Assembly (NCBI RefSeq): GCF_903469665.1
Contig: NZ_CAGKLC010000041.1
Span: 1-40,169, forward strand
Direction: 5' to 3'
From: Flavobacterium sp. UGB4466
GTDB taxonomy: Bacteria; Bacteroidota; Bacteroidia; Flavobacteriales; Flavobacteriaceae
DNA: 40,169 nt
Shown: positions 8,460-16,671 of the stretch, in pieces
Layout of the letters: each line of letters begins with the position of its first letter
Position numbering within the stretch: position 1 is the first letter of the stretch
Translations under genes and position numbers: made by a program
Notes under the pieces: model-generated
The model's input: only the letters and a program-made list of their open reading frames with translations
The model's database searches: none
What the model was told of the DNA's origin: nothing

Positions 8460-11435
8460 ATGCAGAATAAAGGACTTATTAAATTTTTCGCAATTCTATT
8501 TGCATTGGTAAGTATTTACCAACTCTCGTTCACTTTTGTGGCCAATAGTGTCAAAAGTGAAGCTAAAGCTTTTGCAGGAGATAATCCTGATAAAGAATTA
8601 AAATACTTAGATTCTATTGGAAAAGAAAAAGTGTTAAACCTTGGTTTTACTGATTTTACTTATAACGAAGTAAAAAACAAACAACTTAATAAAGGTCTTG
8701 ACTTAGAAGGAGGAATCAACGTGATTCTTCAAATTTCTGTTAAAGACGTTTTGAAAGGATTAGCCAACAATTCTAAAAATCCGGTATTTAATAAATCATT
8801 AGCTGATGCAACTGCAAATTTAGAAGGAAACAAAACCTATTTAAATAAGTTCTTTGAAGCTTTTGAGGCTAACTCAAAAGGATCAGTAAAATTGGCTTCA
8901 CCTGATATTTTTGCAAACAGAAGTTTACAAGGAGAAGGTGGTGTAGATTTTCAAATGTCTGATGCACAAGTTCAAAAAGTAATTAAGAAAAAAGTTGACG
9001 AATCTATCGAAAGTGCTTACAAAGTACTTAGAGAGCGTATCGACAAATTTGGTGTAACGCAACCAAACATCCAAAAATTAGGAGAAACAGGAAGAATCTT
9101 AGTAGAGCTTCCAGGGGCTAAGGATGTAGATAGGATTAAGAAATTATTAGGAGGAAAAGCTCAATTAGAGTTTTGGGAAACTTTTAAAATCGAAGAAATT
9201 GGTAACTTCTTAGTAGCTTCTAACGAAGCTTTAAAAAAGACTGAAGTTAAAATAAAAGAAACTAAAGCTGTTGCTAAAGATTCATTGAATGCATTGTTAA
9301 CGGATAATGCTAAAGATTCAGTTGATACTAAAAAAGGAAACAATCCATTATTTGACAAAATGTTAGGTCAGGGTGGTGGACCAGTTTTAGGATATTTTGC
9401 TCCTAAAGATACTGCAGCTGTAAATGCTTACTTTAAAAGAGCAGATATCAGAGTTTTATTGGGTGCTGACCAACACAATGCAAAATTTGTTTGGAGTAAA
9501 CCAACTACAATTAAAGACGCAAAAGGAAAAGATATTGAAGCAGTTGAATTATATGCTTTAAAAGGAAACAGAGACAATGTTCCTGCGATGAGCGGTGGAG
9601 TTGTTACAGATGCAAAAGATACTTTTGACCAATTAGGAAAACCAGCTGTTTCTATGCAAATGAACAGCCAGGGAGCTAAAGTTTGGGAAGAATTAACGGG
9701 AAGAGCTTTCTCTCAAAAAGGATACATTGCTATCGTTTTAGATAATATTGTTTACTCTGCACCAGGTGTTACAAGCGGACCAATTGCCGGAGGTAGATCT
9801 GAGATCACGGGATCTTTTGATGTTGCTGAAACTAAAGATTTAGCTAACGTATTAAATGCAGGTAAATTACCGGCTTCTGCAGATATTATTCAGTCAACAG
9901 TTGTAGGACCATCTTTAGGTCAGGCAGCAATTGATGCAGGTACAATTTCTTCTGTATTAGGATTCTTATTAGTTTGTTTATGGATGGTATTCTATTATGG
10001 TAAAGCGGGTTGGTATGCTAACCTTGCGTTATTATTAAACTTACTTTTCCTTTTCGGAATTATGGCAAGTTTTGGTTTTGTATTGACATTACCAGGTATT
10101 GCAGGTATCGTATTAACATTAGGTACTGCGGTAGATGCGAACATTATTATATTTGAAAGAGCAAAAGAAGAATTACGTGAAGGTAAATCATTGTCTGATG
10201 CGGTTGTAGCTTCTTACGGATGGCACGGAGCAATGCGTTCTATTATTGATGCAAACGTAACGCACGTTTTAACTGGAGCAATCTTGTTTATTTTTGGTAC
10301 AGGACCAATTAAAGGTTTTGCATTGACATTATTGATTGGTATCGTAACTTCATTGTTTACATCAATCTTTATCGCAAGAATTTTTATTGACAGAAACATT
10401 GCTGGAAAAGGAGATTTAACTTTCTCTACAAGTGTTACTAAAAACTGGTTTACAAACTTCCACTTTGACTTTATTAAAATCAAAAAATTCACATACATCT
10501 TCTCTTCAATTGTAGTAGTTGTGAGTTTAGTTTCTATCTTTTTCGTAAATGGATTAGATGAAGGTGTTGATTTTGTTGGAGGAAGAACATTCCAGGTGAA
10601 ATTTGAAAAACCTGTTGATGCTACTGTAGTATCAGATGAATTGTCTGCTGCTTTTGGTACTCCGGTTGAGGCGAAAATTTTAGGTGATGACGATCAGTTG
10701 AAAATCACAACTAAATATAAAATTAAAGAAGACGGTGTAGCTATCGATGAAGAAGTGAACCAAATTTTATACAAGTCGTTAACGAAATATTTCCCTAACA
10801 CTTCTTACGAAAAATTCATCAACTCATTTGATGGTAAAAAGATTGGGGTTGTACAGCAATCTAAGGTTGGAGCTTCTATTTCTGAGGATATCAAAACGAA
10901 CTCTTACTGGGCTGTATTAGGTGCAATGGCGGTTATTTTCTTATACTTAATGATCTCTTTCCGTAAATGGCAATATTCATTAGGTGCGATTGCAGCGGTA
11001 GCACACGACGTTATCTTTGTATTAGGAATCTACTCTTTATGCTACAAATTCATGCCTTTCCACATGGAAATGGATCAGCACTTTATTGCGGCTATCCTTA
11101 CTGTAATTGGTTACTCGATGAACGATACTGTAATTGTATTTGACAGAATTAGAGAGTTCATCATCGGAAACCGTAAAGGAAGTTTTGAAGATATCGTAAA
11201 CGCTTCTATTAACACTACATTATCAAGAACGTTGAATACATCATTAATGATGATCATCGTATTGTTAACGATGTTTATCTTTGGTGGAGAATCTATCAGA
11301 GGATTTATCTTTGCCATGTTAATTGGTATCGTAGTGGGAACTTATTCATCATTATTTATCGCTACACCGGTATTGGTTGACACGATTTCAAGTGATGATA
11401 AACACACAATCGAAGACAAGCACAATAAAGCATAA
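8460..11435 (+). CDS. secDF: Protein translocase subunit SecDF (fused)
   Basis: 991-residue inner-membrane protein joining SecD (about 1-640) and SecF (about 670-991) in one chain, as is usual in Bacteroidota. SecDF uses the proton gradient to pull exported proteins through SecYEG. Visible features: an N-terminal membrane anchor; periplasmic P1 start GLDLEGGINVIL; GKAQLEFW; the VVGPSLG block before the first SecD membrane bundle; the SecD channel motif AVDANIIIFERAKEELREG with D559; SecF start DFVGGRTFQVKFEKPVD; and SecF motif YSMNDTVIVFDRIRE with D889. The two Asp residues correspond to those implicated in proton movement in characterised SecDF. The periplasmic SecD part carries a Lys-rich insert around 245-300. 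It has its own promoter and terminator. Confidence 0.95.
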   Translation: MQNKGLIKFFAILFALVSIYQLSFTFVANSVKSEAKAFAGDNPDKELKYLDSIGKEKVLNLGFTDFTYNEVKNKQLNKGLDLEGGINVILQISVKDVLKGLANNSKNPVFNKSLADATANLEGNKTYLNKFFEAFEANSKGSVKLASPDIFANRSLQGEGGVDFQMSDAQVQKVIKKKVDESIESAYKVLRERIDKFGVTQPNIQKLGETGRILVELPGAKDVDRIKKLLGGKAQLEFWETFKIEEIGNFLVASNEALKKTEVKIKETKAVAKDSLNALLTDNAKDSVDTKKGNNPLFDKMLGQGGGPVLGYFAPKDTAAVNAYFKRADIRVLLGADQHNAKFVWSKPTTIKDAKGKDIEAVELYALKGNRDNVPAMSGGVVTDAKDTFDQLGKPAVSMQMNSQGAKVWEELTGRAFSQKGYIAIVLDNIVYSAPGVTSGPIAGGRSEITGSFDVAETKDLANVLNAGKLPASADIIQSTVVGPSLGQAAIDAGTISSVLGFLLVCLWMVFYYGKAGWYANLALLLNLLFLFGIMASFGFVLTLPGIAGIVLTLGTAVDANIIIFERAKEELREGKSLSDAVVASYGWHGAMRSIIDANVTHVLTGAILFIFGTGPIKGFALTLLIGIVTSLFTSIFIARIFIDRNIAGKGDLTFSTSVTKNWFTNFHFDFIKIKKFTYIFSSIVVVVSLVSIFFVNGLDEGVDFVGGRTFQVKFEKPVDATVVSDELSAAFGTPVEAKILGDDDQLKITTKYKIKEDGVAIDEEVNQILYKSLTKYFPNTSYEKFINSFDGKKIGVVQQSKVGASISEDIKTNSYWAVLGAMAVIFLYLMISFRKWQYSLGAIAAVAHDVIFVLGIYSLCYKFMPFHMEMDQHFIAAILTVIGYSMNDTVIVFDRIREFIIGNRKGSFEDIVNASINTTLSRTLNTSLMMIIVLLTMFIFGGESIRGFIFAMLIGIVVGTYSSLFIATPVLVDTISSDDKHTIEDKHNKA

Positions 11436-11453
11436 TCAGATGCTTAAGATATA

Positions 11454-11488
11454 GAAAAAAGATCCAGTGAAAGCTGGATCTTTTTTTT
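11454..11488 (+). terminator. Rho-independent terminator of secDF
   Basis: GATCCAG at 11461-11467 pairs with CTGGATC at 11474-11480. It is flanked by an A run before and eight T after. Confidence 0.9.
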
Positions 11489-11519
11489 GTGTTATATTAG
11501 ACTAATAAAAAAAGTATTT

Positions 11520-12134
11520 ATGGGTAGGAAATTACTATTGATTCTAATTGTTGTTTTTAGCGTGTTTAAAGCCTTAGGACAAACTAAAAACGAAAAGCTG
11601 GCCATAGGAATCAATTATGGTTTTGGGAGCGAGTTTAATAATAGAAATTACACGTATACCAATCATTTTTATAAAGTAGAATTGCGTTATCGGCTTAATG
11701 AATCAAAGCATTTTAAATATGAGGTTTTAGTCCAGCCGGAAGTTAATTTTGGAAGACATCAATTGATAAATTTTTACTTTGTAAAGCCGGACAGACCTGA
11801 TTATCTTGAAAAGAGGGAAGAATATACGAAGTTGAAGGAGGTGCATGAGTATGTGTTGAATCTTGGTTTTTTGGTCAGGAAACCAATTGGAAAAGTTTTC
11901 TCTGTTTATGCTTCAGGAAGTATTGGGCCAATGATTACCGATACAGAAACAGAAAGAATGTCTAAAGGTTTTGCTTTTGCAGATGTTTTTGCGATGGGTT
12001 TTTCGGTTAAAATGAATCGCTTACAGCTGGATGCCCGCGGTAACATTCGGCACGTTTCAAATGGAGGACTAAATGCTGAAAATGCGGGATATAATACCAG
12101 AAATATTGAATTGGGTATTTCGTATTTCCTGTAA
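11520..12134 (+). CDS. PagL-like outer-membrane acyloxyacyl hydrolase (lipid A 3-O-deacylase family)
   Basis: 204 residues with a signal peptide (about 1-20, ending KALGQ) and alternating strand pattern ending in ISYFL, typical of a small outer-membrane beta barrel. Near the C-terminus is IRHVSNGGLNAENAGYN, which resembles the PagL signature (His-x-Ser-Asn followed by N-x-G-x-N) that holds the catalytic His and Ser of lipid A 3-O-deacylase; a Glu follows in NIELG. I therefore place it in the PagL/acyloxyacyl hydrolase family, which removes an ester-linked acyl chain from lipid A. Activity on this host's lipid A is inference. I use ATG 11520, because the only earlier in-frame start (TTG 11487) lies in the T run of the secDF terminator. 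No promoter was recognised. Confidence 0.68.
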   Translation: MGRKLLLILIVVFSVFKALGQTKNEKLAIGINYGFGSEFNNRNYTYTNHFYKVELRYRLNESKHFKYEVLVQPEVNFGRHQLINFYFVKPDRPDYLEKREEYTKLKEVHEYVLNLGFLVRKPIGKVFSVYASGSIGPMITDTETERMSKGFAFADVFAMGFSVKMNRLQLDARGNIRHVSNGGLNAENAGYNTRNIELGISYFL

Positions 12135-12163
12135 ATAAAAACGAATTAATGAAATTGGAATTT

Positions 12164-12424
12164 GCGCTGAAAGAGCTATGACAATAGTATAGTGCGTAGC
12201 ACTGTGAATGATGCTGGCAATTATGAGTTACGCCCTGAAAGGGCAAAAGCCTGATGGCAAAGAAAAGCATCCGGCATATTTTGTATGAGATTCTCTAAGA
12301 ATGTGGATGTTTTTTTGTTGAGATTTAGGAGCGAAAATTGCTTTTGCCCTTTCAGGGCAGTTTTACATCCTAATCTAACTTATAGTGCTTCGTACTATGC
12401 TTTTGCTTTTAGGACTTTCAGCCC
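12164..12424. repeat. Composite palindromic (REP/RAYT-like) element
   Basis: About 260 bases built from nested inverted repeats. The core is GCCCTGAAAGGGCAAAAGC at 12232-12250 and its exact reverse complement at 12340-12358. Each half also carries its own small hairpin: AGTGC-GTA-GCACT near 12191-12203 and ATAGTGC-TTC-GTACTAT near 12382-12398. The ends GCGCTGAAAGAGC (12164-12176) and GGACTTTCAGCCC (12412-12424) are roughly complementary. GCCCTGAAAGGGC is the kind of palindrome seen in REP elements mobilised by RAYT transposases; I infer this from memory of such elements. No transposase is present here. Confidence 0.7.
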
Positions 12425-12453
12425 TATTCTCTCTCAGCTTTTGTTTCTGATCC

Positions 12454-12496
12454 AAAAAAAAGCGTCCGATAAATTGAATTATCGGACGCTTTTTTA
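12454..12496 (-). terminator. Bidirectional-looking terminator downstream of lgt
   Basis: AGCGTCCGATAA at 12461-12472 pairs with TTATCGGACGCT at 12479-12490, with eight A before and six T after, so it can stop transcription both ways. It closes the cysS-yidD-lgt group on the minus strand. Confidence 0.9.
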
Positions 12497-12515
12497 TAGT
12501 TTTTTATCGAATGGA

Positions 12516-13448
12516 TTAAGATTCTGCTAAAGGATTTCTTTGCGCTCTAATGACGAAGAAAAGTCCAATAATGATAAACGGAATACTTAGCCATTGTCCG
12601 GTAGAAAAAAGACCTAATTCATTTTCAAATCCGCCCTGACTTTCTTTTACAAATTCTACCACAAAACGTACTGCAAATAAGAGTACCAGAAACAGTCCGA
12701 ATAGTAATCCTGATTTTAATCTTGCGTTCGTTTTCCAGTATAAGAAAAACAAAATCGCAAAAACAAATACATAGCTGATAGCTTCGTATAATTGTGTTGG
12801 ATGTTTTGCGGGAACCTGAGCCAGTAAATCAGCAAATTTAGGATCTGTTGCGATAGCGGTATACGCAGCTTTAGGATCTGCGATTTGAGTAGCGTTTACC
12901 GCTTCGTTTTTACTGAACTGATCGTGTAAAAAACGAATTCCAAAGGCAGATTTTGTTTCATGTCCGATGATCTCAGAATTGAAAAAATTCCCTAAACGAA
13001 CAAAAATAGCCCCACTGGCAACCGGAATTACAACACGGTCTAAAATCCATAATAATGGACGTTTCAAAATCTTTTTGCTGTAATAGTACATGGCAGCAAT
13101 GATGGCAATAGCTGCGCCATGACTGGCTAATCCCTGAAATCCGGTAAATTCAAATTTAGGCTCGAATCTGACAGGTAAGAATATCTCAAGTAAATGATTT
13201 CTGAAATATTCCCAATCGTAAAATAAAACATGTCCTAATCGGGCACCTATTAACGTAGCTAAAACAGTCCAGACAAATAAAGAGTCTAACTTGTCGATAG
13301 ATTCGTTTTCGCGTTCAAAGATTTTTTTCATTAAAAACCACCCTAGTCCGAAAGCAATTACGAACATTAAACTGTAATAACGAATCATAAAAAATCCTAG
13401 ATCGATTCCTTCCGAAGGATTCCAAACGATATTTAGGGGCTGTGTCAT
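12516..13448 (-). CDS. lgt: Prolipoprotein diacylglyceryl transferase
   Basis: 310-residue polytopic inner-membrane enzyme that transfers diacylglycerol from phosphatidylglycerol to the lipobox Cys of prolipoproteins, the first step of lipoprotein maturation. Signatures: IRYYSLMF near the N-terminus, GARLGHVLFY (69-77), GLASHGA with H110 (E. coli H103), RLGNFFNSEIIG with essential R151 (E. coli R143), KHPTQLYEA (215-223), and RFVVEF (R261). About 45 residues between 170 and 215 are extra relative to E. coli Lgt. It is last in the minus-strand order cysS-yidD-lgt, with 64 bases to yidD and a strong terminator after it. Confidence 0.95.
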   Translation of the reverse strand: MTQPLNIVWNPSEGIDLGFFMIRYYSLMFVIAFGLGWFLMKKIFERENESIDKLDSLFVWTVLATLIGARLGHVLFYDWEYFRNHLLEIFLPVRFEPKFEFTGFQGLASHGAAIAIIAAMYYYSKKILKRPLLWILDRVVIPVASGAIFVRLGNFFNSEIIGHETKSAFGIRFLHDQFSKNEAVNATQIADPKAAYTAIATDPKFADLLAQVPAKHPTQLYEAISYVFVFAILFFLYWKTNARLKSGLLFGLFLVLLFAVRFVVEFVKESQGGFENELGLFSTGQWLSIPFIIIGLFFVIRAQRNPLAES

Positions 13449-13512
13449 GTGCTGTTGTTTTTTGTATTTTGTAAAAATAGATATTTAAAGTAGTGTTGCT
13501 CTTTATAAAAAG

Positions 13513-13752
13513 TTAATGTTTGTGTGAACATTTCTTTTCAGGAACGGGGTCGTAACCGGTTCTTCCCCAGGGGTGGCAGCTTAAGATTCTTTTCATGCCC
13601 AGATAGCCTCCATAAAACAAACCATGAGTCTGCAGAGCCTGGATCATGTAAGTAGAGCATGTAGGTTCAAATCTGCAACTCGCCGGAGTAAAAGGCGATA
13701 TTGCAGATTGATAAAAGCGGACTAATAAAACAAATGGAGTGATTACTTTCAT
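13513..13752 (-). CDS. yidD: Membrane protein insertion efficiency factor YidD
   Basis: 79-residue small protein with the family pattern [27 protein letters not shown] and [19 protein letters not shown], including the three conserved Cys. YidD proteins are membrane-bound by an N-terminal amphipathic helix and help YidC/Sec insert inner-membrane proteins. Length is usual for the family. It lies 22 bases after cysS and 64 before lgt, all on the minus strand, consistent with co-transcription. Confidence 0.95.
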   Translation of the reverse strand: MKVITPFVLLVRFYQSAISPFTPASCRFEPTCSTYMIQALQTHGLFYGGYLGMKRILSCHPWGRTGYDPVPEKKCSHKH

Positions 13753-13774
13753 GATTTATTAGAAAATGAGTGAT

Positions 13775-15253
13775 TTATATAGAGAAGCTGGTTCCTTCTT
13801 TTCCGTCTTTCAACTGAATTCCCAGACCAATCAATTGATCGCGAATCTGATCTGAAAGAGTGAAGTTTTTGTCAGCTCTGGCTTGATTTCTCATCGCGAT
13901 AAGCATGTTCACAGTTCCTTCCAGTTTGTCGGTATTTCCGTCAGCAGCTTTGTCATTGGCTAAGCCTAAAACATCAAAAACAAAAGCATTAATTGCAGTT
14001 GTAAAAGTGTTTAAATCTTCTGCTGAGATCGTTTCTTTTCCGTCTTTCAGTAAATTGATATAACGAACCGCTTCAAACAATTGCGCAATCAGAATTGGCG
14101 TATTGAAATCATCATTCATGGCATCGTAGCACAATTGTTTCCATGCTGCAATGTCAATAGAACTTGTTGTACCTGCTGAAATTGCCGGTAAAGCATCTAC
14201 AGCTTCCATTAGTCTTTTGTATCCTTTTTCGGCAGCTACAATAGCATCATCAGAAAAATCTAGTATACTTCGGTAATGTGCCTGTAACATGAAAAAACGC
14301 GTTACAGATGCTGAAAAAGCTTTGCTTAGGATGGTATTGTCTCCGCTTAAAATCTCTCCCGGTAAAATGTTGTTTCCGGTCGATTTTGCCATTTTCTTTC
14401 CGTTTAAAGTCAGCATATTGGCATGCATCCAGTAGTTTACCGGAGACTGACCTGTACAGGCTTCGTTTTGTGCAATTTCACATTCGTGATGTGGGAACTT
14501 CAAGTCCATTCCACCTCCGTGAATGTCGAAATGATTTCCAAGATATTTGGTACTCATGGCGGTACATTCTAAGTGCCAGCCCGGAAAACCATCACTCCAT
14601 GGCGAAGGCCATCTCATAATATGTTCCGGTTCTGCTTTTTTCCAAAGCGCAAAATCCTGTGGGTTTCTTTTGTCAGATTGTCCATCAAGATCACGGGTGT
14701 TGGCCAGCATATCTTCGATATTTCTACCGCTTAAAATTCCATAATTATTGGTTTCGTTGTATTTCACAACGTCAAAATAAACCGATCCGTTTGCTTCATA
14801 ACCAATTCCGGTATCGATAATTTTTTTGATGATTTCGATTTGCTCAATAATGTGTCCGGTAGCAGTTGGTTCAATGCTTGGCGGTAAGAAGTTGAAGGAT
14901 CTCAATATATTATGAAAATCAACGGTATAGCGCTGAACAATTTCCATAGGTTCTAATTGCTCCAATCGTGCTTTCTTGGCAATCTTATCTTCACCTTCAT
15001 CTACATCGTCTACAATATGCCCCACATCGGTAATGTTACGCACATATCGCACTTTGTAATCTAGGTGTAAAAAATACCTGAATATCACGTCAAAAGACAT
15101 GAAAGTTCTAACATTTCCTAAGTGTACATTGCTATAAACCGTAGGTCCGCAAACATACATTCCAACGTTTCCTTCATGTATAGGGTTGAAACTTTCTTTT
15201 TCACCCGAAAGTGAATTGTATATTTTTAGAGGTTGAGCTGTGTATAAAGGCAT
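13775..15253 (-). CDS. cysS: Cysteinyl-tRNA synthetase
   Basis: 492-residue class I aminoacyl-tRNA synthetase that charges tRNA-Cys. HIGH-type motif HLGN is at 44-47 and KMSKS-type motif KMAKS at 287-291. Zinc ligands are suggested by C35 (CGPTVY), the Cys of WHLECTAMS and the HHECE block. The anticodon-binding helical region and short C-terminal tail are complete, with the usual ending of an [15 protein letters not shown] block and a glycine-rich tail. It heads the compact cysS-yidD-lgt minus-strand group. Upstream lies a repeat cluster (15261-15310), then the S23-type gene. Confidence 0.96.
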   Translation of the reverse strand: MPLYTAQPLKIYNSLSGEKESFNPIHEGNVGMYVCGPTVYSNVHLGNVRTFMSFDVIFRYFLHLDYKVRYVRNITDVGHIVDDVDEGEDKIAKKARLEQLEPMEIVQRYTVDFHNILRSFNFLPPSIEPTATGHIIEQIEIIKKIIDTGIGYEANGSVYFDVVKYNETNNYGILSGRNIEDMLANTRDLDGQSDKRNPQDFALWKKAEPEHIMRWPSPWSDGFPGWHLECTAMSTKYLGNHFDIHGGGMDLKFPHHECEIAQNEACTGQSPVNYWMHANMLTLNGKKMAKSTGNNILPGEILSGDNTILSKAFSASVTRFFMLQAHYRSILDFSDDAIVAAEKGYKRLMEAVDALPAISAGTTSSIDIAAWKQLCYDAMNDDFNTPILIAQLFEAVRYINLLKDGKETISAEDLNTFTTAINAFVFDVLGLANDKAADGNTDKLEGTVNMLIAMRNQARADKNFTLSDQIRDQLIGLGIQLKDGKEGTSFSI

Positions 15254-15260
15254 TTTTTTG

Positions 15261-15310
15261 TCGTTTAATCGTTTATTTGTTTAACCGTTTATTTGTTTAA
15301 CGTTGAATCG
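15261..15310. repeat. Intergenic repeat cluster, cysS side of the S23-type gene
   Basis: Two direct copies of CGTTTATTTGTTTAAC (about 15270-15286 and 15286-15302), preceded by TCGTTTAAT and followed by GTTGAATCG. The same words recur at 15711-15799 and 26686-26795 and in the gyrB-mdh hairpin. Confidence 0.75.
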
Positions 15311-15336
15311 CGTAACGTTCTGTAATTACTTAAGTT

Positions 15337-15702
15337 TTATTCTTTTGAAAGATAGTATTTTTTTAAACTGTTTATCTGATTGCAGATTTTTTCTATTTTT
15401 TCTCGGGTTTCAAGATATTCTGTCCCGGAAAGATAGTTTAAATCTCTGGAAATTATCAAATGATTTAAAGTTTCCATCGCTGACGAATAAGAAATCGTTA
15501 GAAAATGAGCTTTATCTTTATTCGTATTTCGCGACGTTCCTTCTGCAATATTTGTTGCAATTGAAGAAGAACTTCTTTTTATTTGAGAAGTGATTCCAAA
15601 TAGCTCATTTGGCGGGAACGTATCAGTCAATTTGTAAATGTCTAATATAAACATTCTTGCATTTTGCCAAACTTCTAATTTCTCAAAAGAAAACGTGTAC
15701 AT
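15337..15702 (-). CDS. Four-helix bundle protein, S23/IVS family
   Basis: 121 residues matching the S23 (23S rRNA intervening-sequence protein) family: start FEKLEVWQNARMFILDIYKL, middle ITSQIKRSSSSIATNIAEGTSR, then SYSSAMETLNHLIIS and a helical end. Members fold as four-helix bundles that form ring-like pentamers. Some sit inside 23S rRNA insertions, while many Bacteroidota copies stand alone, as here. Biochemical role is unknown. It is bracketed by members of one intergenic repeat family at 15261-15310 and 15711-15799, and separates folE from cysS, which suggests an inserted cassette. It could be mobile or simply lie in a repeat-prone gap. Confidence 0.85.
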   Translation of the reverse strand: MYTFSFEKLEVWQNARMFILDIYKLTDTFPPNELFGITSQIKRSSSSIATNIAEGTSRNTNKDKAHFLTISYSSAMETLNHLIISRDLNYLSGTEYLETREKIEKICNQINSLKKYYLSKE

Positions 15703-15710
15703 TCTTTTCT

Positions 15711-15799
15711 GTTTAATTGTTGATTTGTTTAACCAGTTAATCGAAAGTTTTACTCAAAGAAAAATGCGATTAAACAAATCAACGATTCACCGATTCAAC
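15711..15799. repeat. Inverted intergenic repeat, folE side of the S23-type gene
   Basis: Left part 15711-15743 (GTTTAATTGTTGATTTGTTT onward) is the imperfect reverse complement of right part 15766-15799 (GCGATTAAACAAATCAACGA onward). Its last base touches the folE stop codon. Same family as 7202-7247, 15261-15310 and 26686-26795. Confidence 0.75.
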
Positions 15800-16470
15800 T
15801 AGAATTGTGTATCCAGTTTTATATAGTCCAAAAGTTCTCTTTTAACTTGCGGATCTTTAAATCTACCGCCAAATTCAGAGGTCACTGTGCTGCTTTCGAT
15901 ATCTTTGATTCCTCTGGAATTTACGCAAAGGTGTTTCGCGTCGATCACGCAGGCTACATCTTCAGTTCCAAGTGCTTTTTGTAATTCCTGAACAATTTGC
16001 ATGGTTAGACGCTCCTGAACCTGAGGTCTTTTGGCATAATATTCTACAATACGGTTCATTTTGGATAAACCAATAACTCTTCCATTAGAGATATAAGCCA
16101 CGTGAGCTCTTCCGATGATTGGCAGTAAATGGTGCTCACAAGTAGAATAAACCGTAATATTTTTTTCTACCAGCATTTCACCGTATTTGTAGTTGTTGTC
16201 AAAAGTAGAAGCTTTTGGCTGTTTGGAAGGATTAAGACCTCCAAAAATTTCTTTTACAAACATTTTGGCCACTCGGTTTGGAGTACCTTTGATACTGTCA
16301 TCCGTCAAATCCATTCCTAAGGTTTGAAGGATGTTTTCAACATCTTTTTTTATTTTTTCTATTTTTTCGTCATCACTTAAGTCAAAAGCATCCGGTCTCA
16401 AAGGATTTTTTGCGTTACTGCTAAAGTGATTGTCTCCTATTTCGTCTAAAAAATCTTCGTTATTTATCAT
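15799..16470 (-). CDS. folE: GTP cyclohydrolase I
   Basis: 223-residue enzyme converting GTP to 7,8-dihydroneopterin triphosphate, the first step of tetrahydrofolate (and pterin) synthesis. Zinc ligands C111 and H114 in CEHHLLP and C182 in HLCVNSRGIKD line up with E. coli C110, H113 and C181; H113 is the catalytic His. TPNRVAKM, IGLSKMNRIVEYYAKRPQVQERL and the C-terminal SEFGGRF block are present. The first 30 or so residues are an acidic, poorly conserved extension. Type IA (zinc) enzyme, cytosolic. Transcribed away from the aminotransferase terminator; promoter not clear. Confidence 0.96.
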   Translation of the reverse strand: MINNEDFLDEIGDNHFSSNAKNPLRPDAFDLSDDEKIEKIKKDVENILQTLGMDLTDDSIKGTPNRVAKMFVKEIFGGLNPSKQPKASTFDNNYKYGEMLVEKNITVYSTCEHHLLPIIGRAHVAYISNGRVIGLSKMNRIVEYYAKRPQVQERLTMQIVQELQKALGTEDVACVIDAKHLCVNSRGIKDIESSTVTSEFGGRFKDPQVKRELLDYIKLDTQF

Positions 16471-16618
16471 TAAAAACTTACTATTAATATGGGTATTTCT
16501 TTTTAAGGCGGTAAAGATAATTAATAAATGGTAAACCTTTTCTATGGTTTTTACTATTTAATTGCGGCTTTTGCTATAAAATTCAAATTGTAGAGAAAAT
16601 GTGGTTTTTTTTAAATAC

Positions 16619-16652
16619 AAAAGACAATAACACAGTATGTTATTGTCTTTTT
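16619..16652 (-). terminator. Terminator downstream of the aminotransferase gene
   Basis: AAAAGACAATAACA at 16619-16632 and TGTTATTGTCTTTT at 16638-16651 form a 14-base perfect stem with a 5-base loop. The stem starts 20 bases after the aminotransferase stop. Confidence 0.8.
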
Positions 16653-16671
16653 AAAATTTTATATTCAGACC

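Larger units (their letters stand above)
12135..12515. other. Gene-free region between PagL-like gene and lgt
   Basis: 381 bases with no credible gene. Most of it is the palindromic element at 12164-12424, followed by the lgt terminator at 12454-12496. Confidence 0.8.

Noticed and set aside
8460..11435. SecD and SecF fused in one gene as a novelty
   Set aside because: The fusion is the normal state in Bacteroidota and in some other bacteria.
11487..11519. TTG start for the PagL-like gene inside the secDF terminator
   Set aside because: It would begin in the T run of the terminator; ATG 11520 gives a clean signal peptide.
12285..12530. Open frame of about 80 codons through the palindromic element
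   Set aside because: Its codons follow the inverted repeat and terminator sequence, and it shows no protein-like features.
14308..14744. Plus-strand open frames inside cysS
   Set aside because: They lie opposite a highly conserved synthetase and have no family-like sequence; they are antisense shadows.
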